NCBI GenBank assembly: GCA_025454075.1
Contig: JALOPD010000278.1
Location: 1-8,248 of the forward strand
Direction of reading: 5' to 3'
Length of the DNA: 8,248 bases
Source: Desulfobacterales bacterium
Lineage (GTDB): Bacteria; Desulfobacterota; Desulfobacteria; Desulfobacterales; UBA2174_A
In this document: one piece after another, positions 1 to 6,259 of the stretch
How the letters are laid out: each line of letters begins with the position of its first letter
Numbering within the stretch: position 1 is the first letter of the stretch
Notes under the pieces: model-generated
Told to the model about the DNA's origin: nothing
Seen by the model: only the letters and a program-made list of their open reading frames with translations
Databases searched by the model: none
Position numbers and translations under genes: made by a program

Positions 1-576
1 AAGACCATCTCCATCGTCGACAGCGTCGCCATGGTGATCCCGGTCATGGTCTTCCTGATCAACATCTGGTACACGGTCAAGGGCAAGCTCGGCGACGTGC
101 ACGCCGACATCGGCGCCAAGTTCGTCTTCACGGGCACCATCTACTACTTCTTCGTAAACATCCAGGGATCGATGATGGCCCTGCCGGATGTGCAGCGCAT
201 CACCCACTTCAACAACTGGGTGGTGGCGCACGCCCATATCGGCGTCCTGGGGTTCGCCGGGGTGACGGCGCTGGGAGGCCTGTATTTCATCCTGCCGCGC
301 ATCACCGGCAGGCCGCTGCACAGCCGGCTGCTGGCGGACCTGCAGTACTGGCTGGTGCTGATCGGCATCACCGGGTTCGGCATCGTGCTGACCATCGTGG
401 GGCTGATTCAGGGGCAGGCCTGGTACAACGGGGAGACCCTCTACCGCACATTGCCTGAAATCCAGCCGTACTACGTCATGCGCCTGTCGCTCGGCGCCAT
501 GATCATGGCGGGCGCCTACCTCGGGCTCTACAATGTCATCCGATCGCTTTATTTCAATCGCGGAGCGGCCTCATGA
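1..576 (+). CDS. ccoN: cbb3-type cytochrome c oxidase subunit I, C-terminal part (5' end outside window)
   Basis: This is the catalytic heme-copper subunit of a cbb3 oxidase, which reduces O2 to water in the inner membrane and pumps protons. The frame is open from base 1, so the gene starts before the window; 191 residues are visible. The fragment contains the family signature around HFNNWVVAHAHIG (fragment residues 69-81). The two histidines of its AHAH pair (77 and 79) stand where CcoN ligates high-spin heme b3 and low-spin heme b. Several hydrophobic helices follow, along with the CcoN-like stretches ILPRITGR and GLIQGQAWYNGE. The CuB ligands and the cross-linked tyrosine lie upstream and cannot be judged. 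The stop overlaps the next start as ATGA (573-576), which indicates translational coupling with ccoO. An in-frame ATG at 31 is internal to the protein and is not the start. I see no damage in this part. Confidence 0.95.
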   Translation, partial: KTISIVDSVAMVIPVMVFLINIWYTVKGKLGDVHADIGAKFVFTGTIYYFFVNIQGSMMALPDVQRITHFNNWVVAHAHIGVLGFAGVTALGGLYFILPRITGRPLHSRLLADLQYWLVLIGITGFGIVLTIVGLIQGQAWYNGETLYRTLPEIQPYYVMRLSLGAMIMAGAYLGLYNVIRSLYFNRGAAS

Positions 577-1505
577 GAATGACTCCTGCCGTCATCCTGG
601 TCGGCGTCCTGGCGCTGCTGGCCTCCATCGCGTTGGTCATGGTCTACTGGCCCTATGTTAACCAGGACACGACGCCCTCGGAGATCTTCCGCGCCCGCAC
701 GGCAGTGGAGGACGCCGGGCGCAAGATCTACATCCAGAACGGCTGCGTCTATTGCCACACCCAGTCGGTCCGGGCCTTCGACTGGGACATGGGCTCCGAG
801 CGCATCGCCCAGGCCGGGGACTACATAGCCGACGAGCCCATCCAGCTGGGCTCCCAGCGCACGGGGCTGGACCTGTCCCAGGCCGGCGGCGAGCACCCGG
901 ACGACTGGCACCATGCCCACTTCATCAACCCGCGGTACACGCGACCCAGCTCCATCATGCCGCCCTTCCAGTGGCTCGGAATGGAGCGCATCCACACGTT
1001 GACCCAATATGTGCAGAGCCTGGGGCTCAAGATGGCCGACGCCCGCATGGAACGGCAGCGGCACTGGAAACAGGAATCCATCAAGGCCTACGAGGCCGGC
1101 CCGGATGCCAACGCCCGCTGGCTGGCCGAACAGGTCCCCGCGGGGTGGCGCGACATCCCCAACCCTTACCCGAGCAGCCCGGCCAGCCTGCAGCGGGGGC
1201 ATCGGATCTATCAGTATTACTGCATCGGCTGCCACGGACCGATCGGCGACGGCATGGGGCCGGCCCAGCCCTGGATCTACCCGCCGCCGCTCAACTTCAC
1301 CCTCCTGAAGGGGCGGGGGATCTCCGGCGGCATCCTGTACTACCAGATCATGAACGGCATCACCGGCACGGCCATGCCCTATTTCAAGCGCGATCTGGAA
1401 TCCCAGAAGATCTGGGAAGTGGGGGAGTACATCGCCCACCACTTCATCAACCAGAGCGATGCCAACCAGGAGCCCAAAGGCATCGATGCGGCGTGGGAGC
1501 CCTAA
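573..1505 (+). CDS. ccoO: cbb3 oxidase subunit II (CcoO) with an extra C-terminal cytochrome c domain
   Basis: This is a membrane-anchored di-heme c-type subunit that should pass electrons to CcoN. Residues about 5-27 form the single N-terminal helix. The CcoO domain has heme motif CVYCH at 58-62, the CcoO-typical GSQRTGLDL and DDWHHAHFINPR stretches, and M129 in SIMPPF as the likely axial ligand. A linker (about 155-205) leads to a second cytochrome c domain with CIGCH at 217-221, HGPIGDGMGP after it, and M268 in GTAMPYF as the probable sixth ligand. At 310 residues it is about 100 longer than an ordinary one-heme CcoO. The extra domain resembles one of the two heme domains normally found in CcoP. 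The start is supported by GGAG at 562-565, seven bases before the ATG, and by the ATGA overlap with ccoN. Assignment as CcoO is firm; the CcoP-like role of the tail is inference. Confidence 0.93.
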   Translation: MRMTPAVILVGVLALLASIALVMVYWPYVNQDTTPSEIFRARTAVEDAGRKIYIQNGCVYCHTQSVRAFDWDMGSERIAQAGDYIADEPIQLGSQRTGLDLSQAGGEHPDDWHHAHFINPRYTRPSSIMPPFQWLGMERIHTLTQYVQSLGLKMADARMERQRHWKQESIKAYEAGPDANARWLAEQVPAGWRDIPNPYPSSPASLQRGHRIYQYYCIGCHGPIGDGMGPAQPWIYPPPLNFTLLKGRGISGGILYYQIMNGITGTAMPYFKRDLESQKIWEVGEYIAHHFINQSDANQEPKGIDAAWEP

Positions 1506-1510
1506 AAAAG

Positions 1511-1545
1511 AGTGATGAGCAACGAGCAACGAGTGATGAGTTAAA
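1511..1545 (+). repeat. Degenerate 7-bp tandem repeat in the ccoO-AMIN spacer
   Basis: Four consecutive heptamers occur here: AGTGATG, AGCAACG, AGCAACG and AGTGATG, arranged as a palindromic order of two types (consensus AGYRAYG). They are followed by a decayed fifth unit, AGTTAAA. The array fills nearly the whole 41-base gap between the ccoO stop and the first possible start of the next gene. It carries no good ribosome binding site itself. Its function is unknown; it may be a simple-sequence expansion or a remnant of a dispersed spacer repeat. Confidence 0.7.
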
Positions 1546-1546
1546 G

Positions 1547-2485
1547 ATGGAGTTCTCGATGACCATTCGGGGGAGTAGCGCTGTCGGCGGACCGGCCGCA
1601 TCAGCAGAACAGGCCTGCGGGGCCCGTTTGCTGTTTGGGCTTTGCCTGCTGGCGGCCGTTCTGGCGACGGGGTGCGCATCGCAACCGTCCGTGACCGACG
1701 CCTCCCGCCGACCGGCCAAGACCATCGCGGATTTCTGGGCCATTGACACCCCGGAGACGGTGGCGGTCGTGATGAAAAGCGACCGGCCCTTGACCTACAC
1801 GGCGACCCGTCAGGAAAACCCGCGCGGGGTCTTCCTGCAGTTCCCGGACACCGGCCTGGACGGGATGCATTCAGTGTATTATCCGCCCCCGAATCCTGTG
1901 CTTCGTTCGATCCGCACGGCGGAAGGCGCCGGCGGCAGCGAAGCGCGGGTGCTCTTGGAGCTGGCGCAGGACGCCCCCTACGAGGTGGTGCCGGACAGCG
2001 AAGGCCTTAAAATCGTCTTCCAAAAGCCTTTCGCTGCGGCGGCCTTCGGCGGAATGCCCGCCATTTCCGGAACCGCCGCGGCGCCGGCCAAACTGCCAAC
2101 GGCAACTTCGAAGACGGAGCCGGGGCCGCCTGAAACGGCTGGAGCCGTCCCTGCGCCGGCCGCCGTTCTGCGGGATGTGCGCACGGAGGTCCGCGCCGAT
2201 GCCGTCCTTATCCGGGTGACGGCCGACGGGGCGTTGAAAACGCCGAACGTGTTCACCCTGGACAACCCGGCGCGCATCGTTTTCGATTTCATGGGCCTTC
2301 ACAGCCCGTTCAAAGGCGAACAGAAGATACCGGCCCGCAGCGAATGGGTGCGCCAGGTCCGGCATCTCGGCTACCCGGACAAAGTCCGCCTGGTGGCGGA
2401 CACCGAAGCGCGTTGGCTTAAGTCCTATTCCATGGAGACGACCGCCGAAGGCCTGGTGATCACGGTCGGGGCCAAGCAACCCTAA
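1547..2485 (+). CDS. AMIN-domain lipoprotein (two PilQ-type AMIN-like domains)
   Basis: A predicted secreted lipoprotein of 312 residues from the ATG at 1547, or 308 from the ATG at 1559. The second start has a better ribosome site (GGAG at 1549-1552, six bases before it). Residues about 26-43 form a hydrophobic signal ending in LATGC, a slightly atypical lipobox, with Cys43 as the lipidated residue. Alanine at +2 would favour outer-membrane sorting. Two beta-rich segments follow, at about 68-160 and 207-308, separated by an Ala/Pro-rich linker. Both look like AMIN domains, which bind the cell wall or periplasmic partners in PilQ secretins and amidases. The second has the typical run of a conserved aspartate, NPARIVFDF and a closing VITVG strand. 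No secretin, amidase or heme motif follows. Its place between ccoO and the CcoS-like gene is unexpected. It may be a free-standing envelope protein or the N-terminal part of a PilQ-like ancestor. The frame stays open back to 752, but that part is a shadow of ccoO. Confidence 0.75.
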   Translation: MEFSMTIRGSSAVGGPAASAEQACGARLLFGLCLLAAVLATGCASQPSVTDASRRPAKTIADFWAIDTPETVAVVMKSDRPLTYTATRQENPRGVFLQFPDTGLDGMHSVYYPPPNPVLRSIRTAEGAGGSEARVLLELAQDAPYEVVPDSEGLKIVFQKPFAAAAFGGMPAISGTAAAPAKLPTATSKTEPGPPETAGAVPAPAAVLRDVRTEVRADAVLIRVTADGALKTPNVFTLDNPARIVFDFMGLHSPFKGEQKIPARSEWVRQVRHLGYPDKVRLVADTEARWLKSYSMETTAEGLVITVGAKQP

Positions 2486-2507
2486 CGTAGACGGGGATAT
2501 CGCTTAT

Positions 2508-2768
2508 ATGTACTTCCCTTACTTTATCGCCTACATGACGATCGGTTTTGCGATCAGTCTGGCCGTGTTTTTCTGGGCGCTGAACCGCGGGCAGTTCCGC
2601 GACCAACAGCGCGCGCGGTTTCTGCCGTTGGACGGCGCCCCGGCGGCGGCCCCGGCCAAGCTGAGCCGCAAGGGCCTCATCGAAACCTGGGGGCTTTTCG
2701 CGCTGGTCTGCTGCGGGCTGGCCGGCAGCGTGGCCGTGATTGTCTTTGCCTTGACCCACGCCCGATAG
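2508..2768 (+). CDS. ccoS: CcoS-like cbb3 oxidase assembly protein with an added second membrane helix
   Basis: A small membrane protein of 86 residues. Helix 1 spans about 5-25. It is followed directly by FFWALNRGQFRDQ, which matches the CcoS hallmark of a helix ending in W-A-(x)3-GQF-x-D, and then by ARFLPLDG, similar to the CcoS segment after the helix. CcoS is needed to mature the heme-copper centre of cbb3 oxidases. Ordinary CcoS proteins are about 45-70 residues with one helix. Here a linker rich in alanine and proline leads to a second helix at about 60-83 with a CC pair (residues 68-69). The ATG is preceded by GGGG at 2493-2496, eleven bases upstream, a weak ribosome site. The next gene starts seven bases after the stop. 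Function is assigned from the short motif and the operon context. Confidence 0.7.
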   Translation: MYFPYFIAYMTIGFAISLAVFFWALNRGQFRDQQRARFLPLDGAPAAAPAKLSRKGLIETWGLFALVCCGLAGSVAVIVFALTHAR

Positions 2769-2775
2769 GTGGCAT

Positions 2776-3051
2776 ATGCGCATATTCGAGGTCCTGAACA
2801 TCCAGCACTTCGTGCTCTACCTTTTCCCGACCCTGGCGTTCATCCTCATTTTTGGCGCCGGCCTGGGGTACATGTATGTCCGCCGCAGGGACTCCGAGGA
2901 GCGCATGGCCCGCATCGTTGAGAAATACCCCGGCGGCATCGAGGGCCGGAACGCCCCGTTCCCCTTGGTGGTGACCCTGATCATCGCGGGCACGGTGGCG
3001 TGGAGTCTGCTTTACATCTTGTTGACGGGACTGCTGAAGGTGAAGATATGA
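2776..3051 (+). CDS. FixP_N-like two-helix membrane protein (detached CcoP N-terminal domain)
   Basis: This protein has 91 residues and two hydrophobic helices, at about 12-35 and 63-87. Before the second helix is VEKYPGGIEGRNAPFP, which resembles the N-terminal domain of CcoP/FixP, where a (D/G)GI-E-x-N-x-P-x-P stretch leads into the membrane helix. CcoP normally carries this helix plus two cytochrome c domains in one chain. Here the membrane part stands alone, without a CXXCH motif. By inference it helps dock the cytochrome subunits on CcoN, like CcoP's anchor or CcoQ. The start is supported by AGGTGG at 2767-2772 just before the ATG. The stop overlaps the next ATG as ATGA (3048-3051). The gene looks intact. 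Confidence 0.7.
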   Translation: MRIFEVLNIQHFVLYLFPTLAFILIFGAGLGYMYVRRRDSEERMARIVEKYPGGIEGRNAPFPLVVTLIIAGTVAWSLLYILLTGLLKVKI

Positions 3052-3320
3052 CCCTGCACCCGGAGTCTTCCACCTCGGGGGCCAAGACGTGGCTGCTGGT
3101 GGCAGCTATGCTGGGCATCGTTTTCTTTCAGGGCTGGCTGGCTTATACGGTGGTCGGCGATCTCGGCCAGCCGGACTGGGACTACCGGCCGGTGCCGGAC
3201 GTTTACGGAGAGTCGCCTTATGCCATGTACCCGCCCGTGCCCTATCCGCAGCATGTTCGGGGGCCGCAGGGGGCGGAGGCCTACCCGCCGAAGGTCCTGT
3301 CCATCCAGGGGGCCAAATGA
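3048..3320 (+). CDS. Small single-helix membrane protein of the oxidase operon, unknown function
   Basis: This is a 90-residue protein that I do not recognise as a named family. A short polar N-terminus is followed by one helix at about 14-36. The rest is a likely periplasmic tail very rich in Pro, Tyr and Gly, with WDYRPVPDVYGESPYAMYPP at about 44-63 and few charged residues. It has no heme or metal motif. Its ATG overlaps the stop of the upstream FixP_N-like gene, and its stop overlaps the start of the downstream cytochrome gene (ATGA both times). It is therefore almost certainly co-translated with oxidase parts and may be an accessory subunit. The frame is open from 3000, but the sequence before 3048 is coding for the upstream gene in another frame. 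Confidence 0.72.
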   Translation: MTLHPESSTSGAKTWLLVAAMLGIVFFQGWLAYTVVGDLGQPDWDYRPVPDVYGESPYAMYPPVPYPQHVRGPQGAEAYPPKVLSIQGAK

Positions 3321-3832
3321 AGAAGCTGCTCGCGCTGGCCGCGGTCCTGATCGGGGCGCTGGGGGCCTACCACGCGCTGATGTTTTACGACAACAACTTC
3401 CGCTACGGCCGCATGCGCGAAACACCGGCCGTGAAGCCCCACGAGGAGCCGCTGATCCGCATGGAAGGCGGGGTTGTGCCCGTCTCCGGCGGGGAGGCCG
3501 TCCTGCGCGCCACCCCCGGGCCGGCGCTCAAGCCCTCCCTGCCGCTGGAAGATGCGAACGTCATCGCCCGGGGCCAGGCCGTTTACTTCACCTTCTGCGC
3601 ACAGTGCCACGGCTTGAACTACGACGGCAACGGCACCGTGGGCCAGAGCTTCCAGCCGCTCCCGACCGATCTTCGCTCGTCCGCCGTGCAAACCAAGCCG
3701 GCCGGAGAGCTCTTCAAGAGCGTGAGCTACGGCATCCCCGGCGGACGCCAGCCGCCGCTGGAGACCACCATCACGATCGACGACCGCTGGAGCGTCGTCG
3801 CCTTCGCCCAGTCGCTGGGGCTGCGCCGGTGA
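3317..3832 (+). CDS. Membrane-anchored mono-heme cytochrome c lacking the usual Met ligand
   Basis: This is a 171-residue protein with an N-terminal hydrophobic segment (about 3-22) that acts as an uncleaved anchor or signal. A linker of about 60 residues follows, then one cytochrome c domain. CAQCH at 94-98 binds the heme covalently, followed by HGLNYDGNGTVGQ. The C-terminus has the usual DRWSVVAFAQSL helix (about 157-167). In related domains the sixth heme ligand is a methionine in GxxMP. Here the aligned segment is YGIPGGRQPP, and no methionine or histidine exists after the heme motif. Heme could therefore be five-coordinate or bound by another residue such as Gln145. The start has a GGGGG run at 3308-3312 and overlaps the previous stop. 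It probably replaces one of CcoP's heme domains in this operon; that is inference. The frame is open back to 3089, but that upstream part is a shadow. Confidence 0.88.
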   Translation: MKKLLALAAVLIGALGAYHALMFYDNNFRYGRMRETPAVKPHEEPLIRMEGGVVPVSGGEAVLRATPGPALKPSLPLEDANVIARGQAVYFTFCAQCHGLNYDGNGTVGQSFQPLPTDLRSSAVQTKPAGELFKSVSYGIPGGRQPPLETTITIDDRWSVVAFAQSLGLRR

Positions 3833-3847
3833 CCTGATCCACCCATC

Positions 3848-4897
3848 ATGCCCAAAGCCAAAGCATCCGCCGATAGGCCCGCCGGAACCGGCAAGGGGTG
3901 CGACCTCTGCGGGCTGGTTTTGCGCGCCCAACGGGTCGAAGCCGCGTTTGCCGGCCGGACCTATGAATTCTGCTGCACGGGCTGCCGCCAGGTCTTCAGC
4001 ATCCTGCTGCAGGCCGCCGGCTCGGCCGACCCGGCCGCCTTCCGCCAAAGCGATCTTTTCCGGAAATGCCAGGAGAGCGGCATCATCCCGCGCACCGCAG
4101 ACAACCGGGCTCTCCCGGCACCTCCCCCTGAAACCTCCCCCGCGGAGACCGTCTCGCCCTCGACCGAGAGACTTCTTTTGGCGCTGAAGGTCGAAAACAT
4201 GTGGTGCCCGGCCTGCGCCTGGCTGATCGAAACGGCCCTTTCCCGAGCCCCGGGGGTCTTGTCGGCCGCCTGCAGCTTCGTCACCGACCAGCTGCGCGTG
4301 CAGTACGACCCGGTCGCCACCGACCCGAACCGGATCATGGCCGTCCTCCGGCGGTTCGGCTACGCCGCGACCCTGTCGGGCGACACCCGCGATCAGGGGC
4401 TGCGGCGGCGGGAGTGGGTCCGGTTCGGGATTGCTTCGTTCCTGACCATGAACGTCATGATGCTCTCCTTTGCGCTCTACTTCGGTTTCTTCACGGACCT
4501 GCCCGCCGAATCCGTGGCCAGCATCTCGTGGCCCACGGCCGTGATGGCCGCCGCGGTGATGGCCTACGGCGGGATGCCCTTCTTCCGCCGGGCCTGGCAT
4601 GGCCTCGGCCGGGCGGCCTTCAGCATGGAGTCCCTGGTCACGGTCGGCGCCTTGAGCGCCTTCGGGTTCAGCACCCTCAACCTGCTCTCCGGCAGCATCC
4701 ACCTCTACTACGACACCGCCTGCATGCTGATCTGCCTGGTCCTGCTGGGGAAGATGCTCGAGCGGCGAGCCAAGGACCAGGTGCTGGAAGGGCTGGAGGG
4801 ACTGCTTTCCCTGATGCCCTCCAAGGTCCGGGTGGTCGATGAGGCGTTCCCGGAGGGCCGATTCGTCCCTCCATTACCGGAGAGCCGCGGCCGGTGA
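3848..4897 (+). CDS. ccoI: CcoI-type copper P1B ATPase, N-terminal part (gene broken in the actuator domain)
   Basis: CcoI/FixI exports copper from the cytoplasm for insertion into the cbb3 oxidase. This piece has 349 residues. CDLC at 18-21 and CCTGC at 42-46 form the N-terminal cysteine-rich metal-binding domain found in this subgroup. A heavy-metal-associated domain carries CPAC at 120-123 (MWCPACAWLIE). The first four membrane helices occupy about 193-303. The actuator domain begins at LMPSKVRVVDEAFPEGRFV (322-340), but the following residues PPLPESRGR and the stop do not belong to the family. The expected middle of the actuator (the GD, PADG and DES motifs, roughly 30-40 residues by family comparison) is absent. 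The rest of the protein resumes in another frame. The gene starts 15 bases after the cytochrome stop, without a clear ribosome site. The TGA stop and the next ATG overlap as TGATG (4895-4899). Confidence 0.85.
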   Translation: MPKAKASADRPAGTGKGCDLCGLVLRAQRVEAAFAGRTYEFCCTGCRQVFSILLQAAGSADPAAFRQSDLFRKCQESGIIPRTADNRALPAPPPETSPAETVSPSTERLLLALKVENMWCPACAWLIETALSRAPGVLSAACSFVTDQLRVQYDPVATDPNRIMAVLRRFGYAATLSGDTRDQGLRRREWVRFGIASFLTMNVMMLSFALYFGFFTDLPAESVASISWPTAVMAAAVMAYGGMPFFRRAWHGLGRAAFSMESLVTVGALSAFGFSTLNLLSGSIHLYYDTACMLICLVLLGKMLERRAKDQVLEGLEGLLSLMPSKVRVVDEAFPEGRFVPPLPESRGR

Positions 4898-6228
4898 TGA
4901 AAAAACCCGGCGACCCCATCCGCAGCGGCAGCCGCCTGCACCACGGCCGCATCACGGTATGCGCCGACCGGGTCGGGCCCGAATCGACCCTGGGGCAGAT
5001 GGTGGCCGTCGTGCAAAACACGCTCGCCCTGAAAACCCCCGGCGAGGGCCGCACCGATAAAATCCTGCAGTGGTTCGTCCCGGTCGTTTTGGCCCTGGCC
5101 GCGGCCACGGGGGGCGGGGTCTGGCTGAGCGGGCTGGGGGCCGATGCGGCGGTGCTCCGGGCGGTAACCGTCACCGTGATCGCCTGCCCCTGCGCCCTGG
5201 GCATTGCCATCCCGCTCGCCCGCGTGACCGGCGTGGCGCTGGCCGCCCGCAACGGCATGCTGATCCGCAGCTTTTCAGCCTTCGAACGGGTGGAGGCCCT
5301 CGACACCGTCCTGCTCGACAAAACCGGGACCGTGACCCGCGGCGCCTGGCGGCTTCAGGACATCATCCCCTTCGGCGACGTCAACCCCGAGAAGGCCCTC
5401 GCTCTGGCTTCCGGGCTCGAACAGGCGGCCGCGCACCCCATCGCCCTCGAGCTGCTGCGCGAAGCCCGGGAACGCCACATCCGGCCGGAGCGTGTGGCGG
5501 TGGTGCAGGCCGAGGAAAACGGGATGAGCGGCTTGTGGCAGGGTCTCGAGGCCCGAATCGGCTCGGCTGAATTCCTTGCGGAAGCGTTTGCGGGACAGGA
5601 ACGGCGGCTCGGTCCGGTCCGCATGCAGCACGCCGGAAGCTCCCTGGTCTACCTGGGGGCCGGCGACCGGCCGCTGGCGGTGCTGGTCTTCGGCGACCAA
5701 CTGCGCGAGGGCATCGAGCCGGTGGTGGCCGACTTGCAACGCAGAGGCCTGCAGGTGATCCTGGTGTCCGGCGACGGCATGGAGACCACCCAGGCCATCG
5801 GCCGCAGACTGGGCATCACCGAATCCCTGGGCGGCCGGCTGCCCGCGGAAAAGGCCAACGTTGTGTCGGATCTCCAACGACAGGGAAAAAAAGTGCTCAT
5901 GGTCGGCGATGGGATCAACGACGCCCCGGCTCTGGCCCAGGCCGATCTCTCCCTGGCGGTTTTTGCCGGCGGAAGCCTGGGAAAGGAAGTGGCCGACGCC
6001 ACCCTGATGCGGGCCGAGCCCGGCCAGATCACCGAATTCCTGGATTTCGGCCGCGCCGTCAACCGCAAGATCCGACAGAACCTCGTCCTGACCTTCCTTT
6101 ACAACGCCATCAGCATCCCCGTCGCCATGAGCGGCCTGCTCTCACCCTTGGTCGCCGTCTGCGCCATGCTGATGAGCAGCCTGAGCGTCATCGGCAACAC
6201 CTACCTGCTGGTCCGAAAACACAGCTGA
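4894..6228 (+). CDS. ccoI: CcoI-type copper P1B ATPase, C-terminal part (gene broken in the actuator domain)
   Basis: This is the catalytic part of the same copper ATPase, in a different frame from the N-terminal piece. Family sequence can be read from ITGEPRPV at 4873-4896, so the frame's homology begins before its first usable starts (GTG 4894, ATG 4897). Numbering from 4894, the piece has KKPGD at 3-7, the transport-site motif CPC at 98-100, the phosphorylation site DKTGT at 142-146, HPIA at 181-184 and GDGIND at 338-343. It ends with the two last membrane helices, including YNAISIP and MLMSSLSVIGNT. All catalytic motifs are present except the lost actuator segment, without which normal dephosphorylation is unlikely. 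It could be translated separately by coupling at TGATG, but I consider the gene a broken one or the victim of a consensus error. It ends the oxidase operon. Confidence 0.87.
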   Translation: MMKKPGDPIRSGSRLHHGRITVCADRVGPESTLGQMVAVVQNTLALKTPGEGRTDKILQWFVPVVLALAAATGGGVWLSGLGADAAVLRAVTVTVIACPCALGIAIPLARVTGVALAARNGMLIRSFSAFERVEALDTVLLDKTGTVTRGAWRLQDIIPFGDVNPEKALALASGLEQAAAHPIALELLREARERHIRPERVAVVQAEENGMSGLWQGLEARIGSAEFLAEAFAGQERRLGPVRMQHAGSSLVYLGAGDRPLAVLVFGDQLREGIEPVVADLQRRGLQVILVSGDGMETTQAIGRRLGITESLGGRLPAEKANVVSDLQRQGKKVLMVGDGINDAPALAQADLSLAVFAGGSLGKEVADATLMRAEPGQITEFLDFGRAVNRKIRQNLVLTFLYNAISIPVAMSGLLSPLVAVCAMLMSSLSVIGNTYLLVRKHS

Positions 6229-6233
6229 TGCAG

Positions 6234-6259
6234 CGGGCGGTGCCTATCAAAGTCGCCCG
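6234..6259. terminator. Possible weak bidirectional terminator between converging genes
   Basis: An inverted repeat lies where the ccoI and malQ genes converge: CGGGCG at 6234-6239 pairs with CGCCCG at 6254-6259 around a 14-base loop. No run of T follows on either strand, and the malQ stop codon is in the loop. Only 18 bases separate the two stop codons, so there is little room for anything else. Low confidence. Confidence 0.25.

Noticed and set aside
752..1546. Upstream extension of the AMIN gene frame into ccoO
   Set aside because: That part is an out-of-frame reading of ccoO; the signal peptide and lipobox place the start at 1547 or 1559.
549..1679. 376-residue open frame on the - strand opposite ccoO
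   Set aside because: It mirrors the codon pattern of high-GC ccoO, has no recognisable domain, and ccoO is certain on the other strand.
3281..4702. 473-residue open frame on the - strand opposite the cytochrome and ccoI
   Set aside because: Low-complexity Gly/Arg-rich shadow of well-supported + strand genes.
4895..4911. Programmed frameshift at the A6 run in ccoI
   Set aside because: The first frame stops before the A run is reached, and a whole domain segment is missing, which a frameshift cannot supply.
6224..6234. Short GCTG/CAGC hairpin over the ccoI stop
   Set aside because: Four-base stem with a three-base loop and no T run; likely chance.
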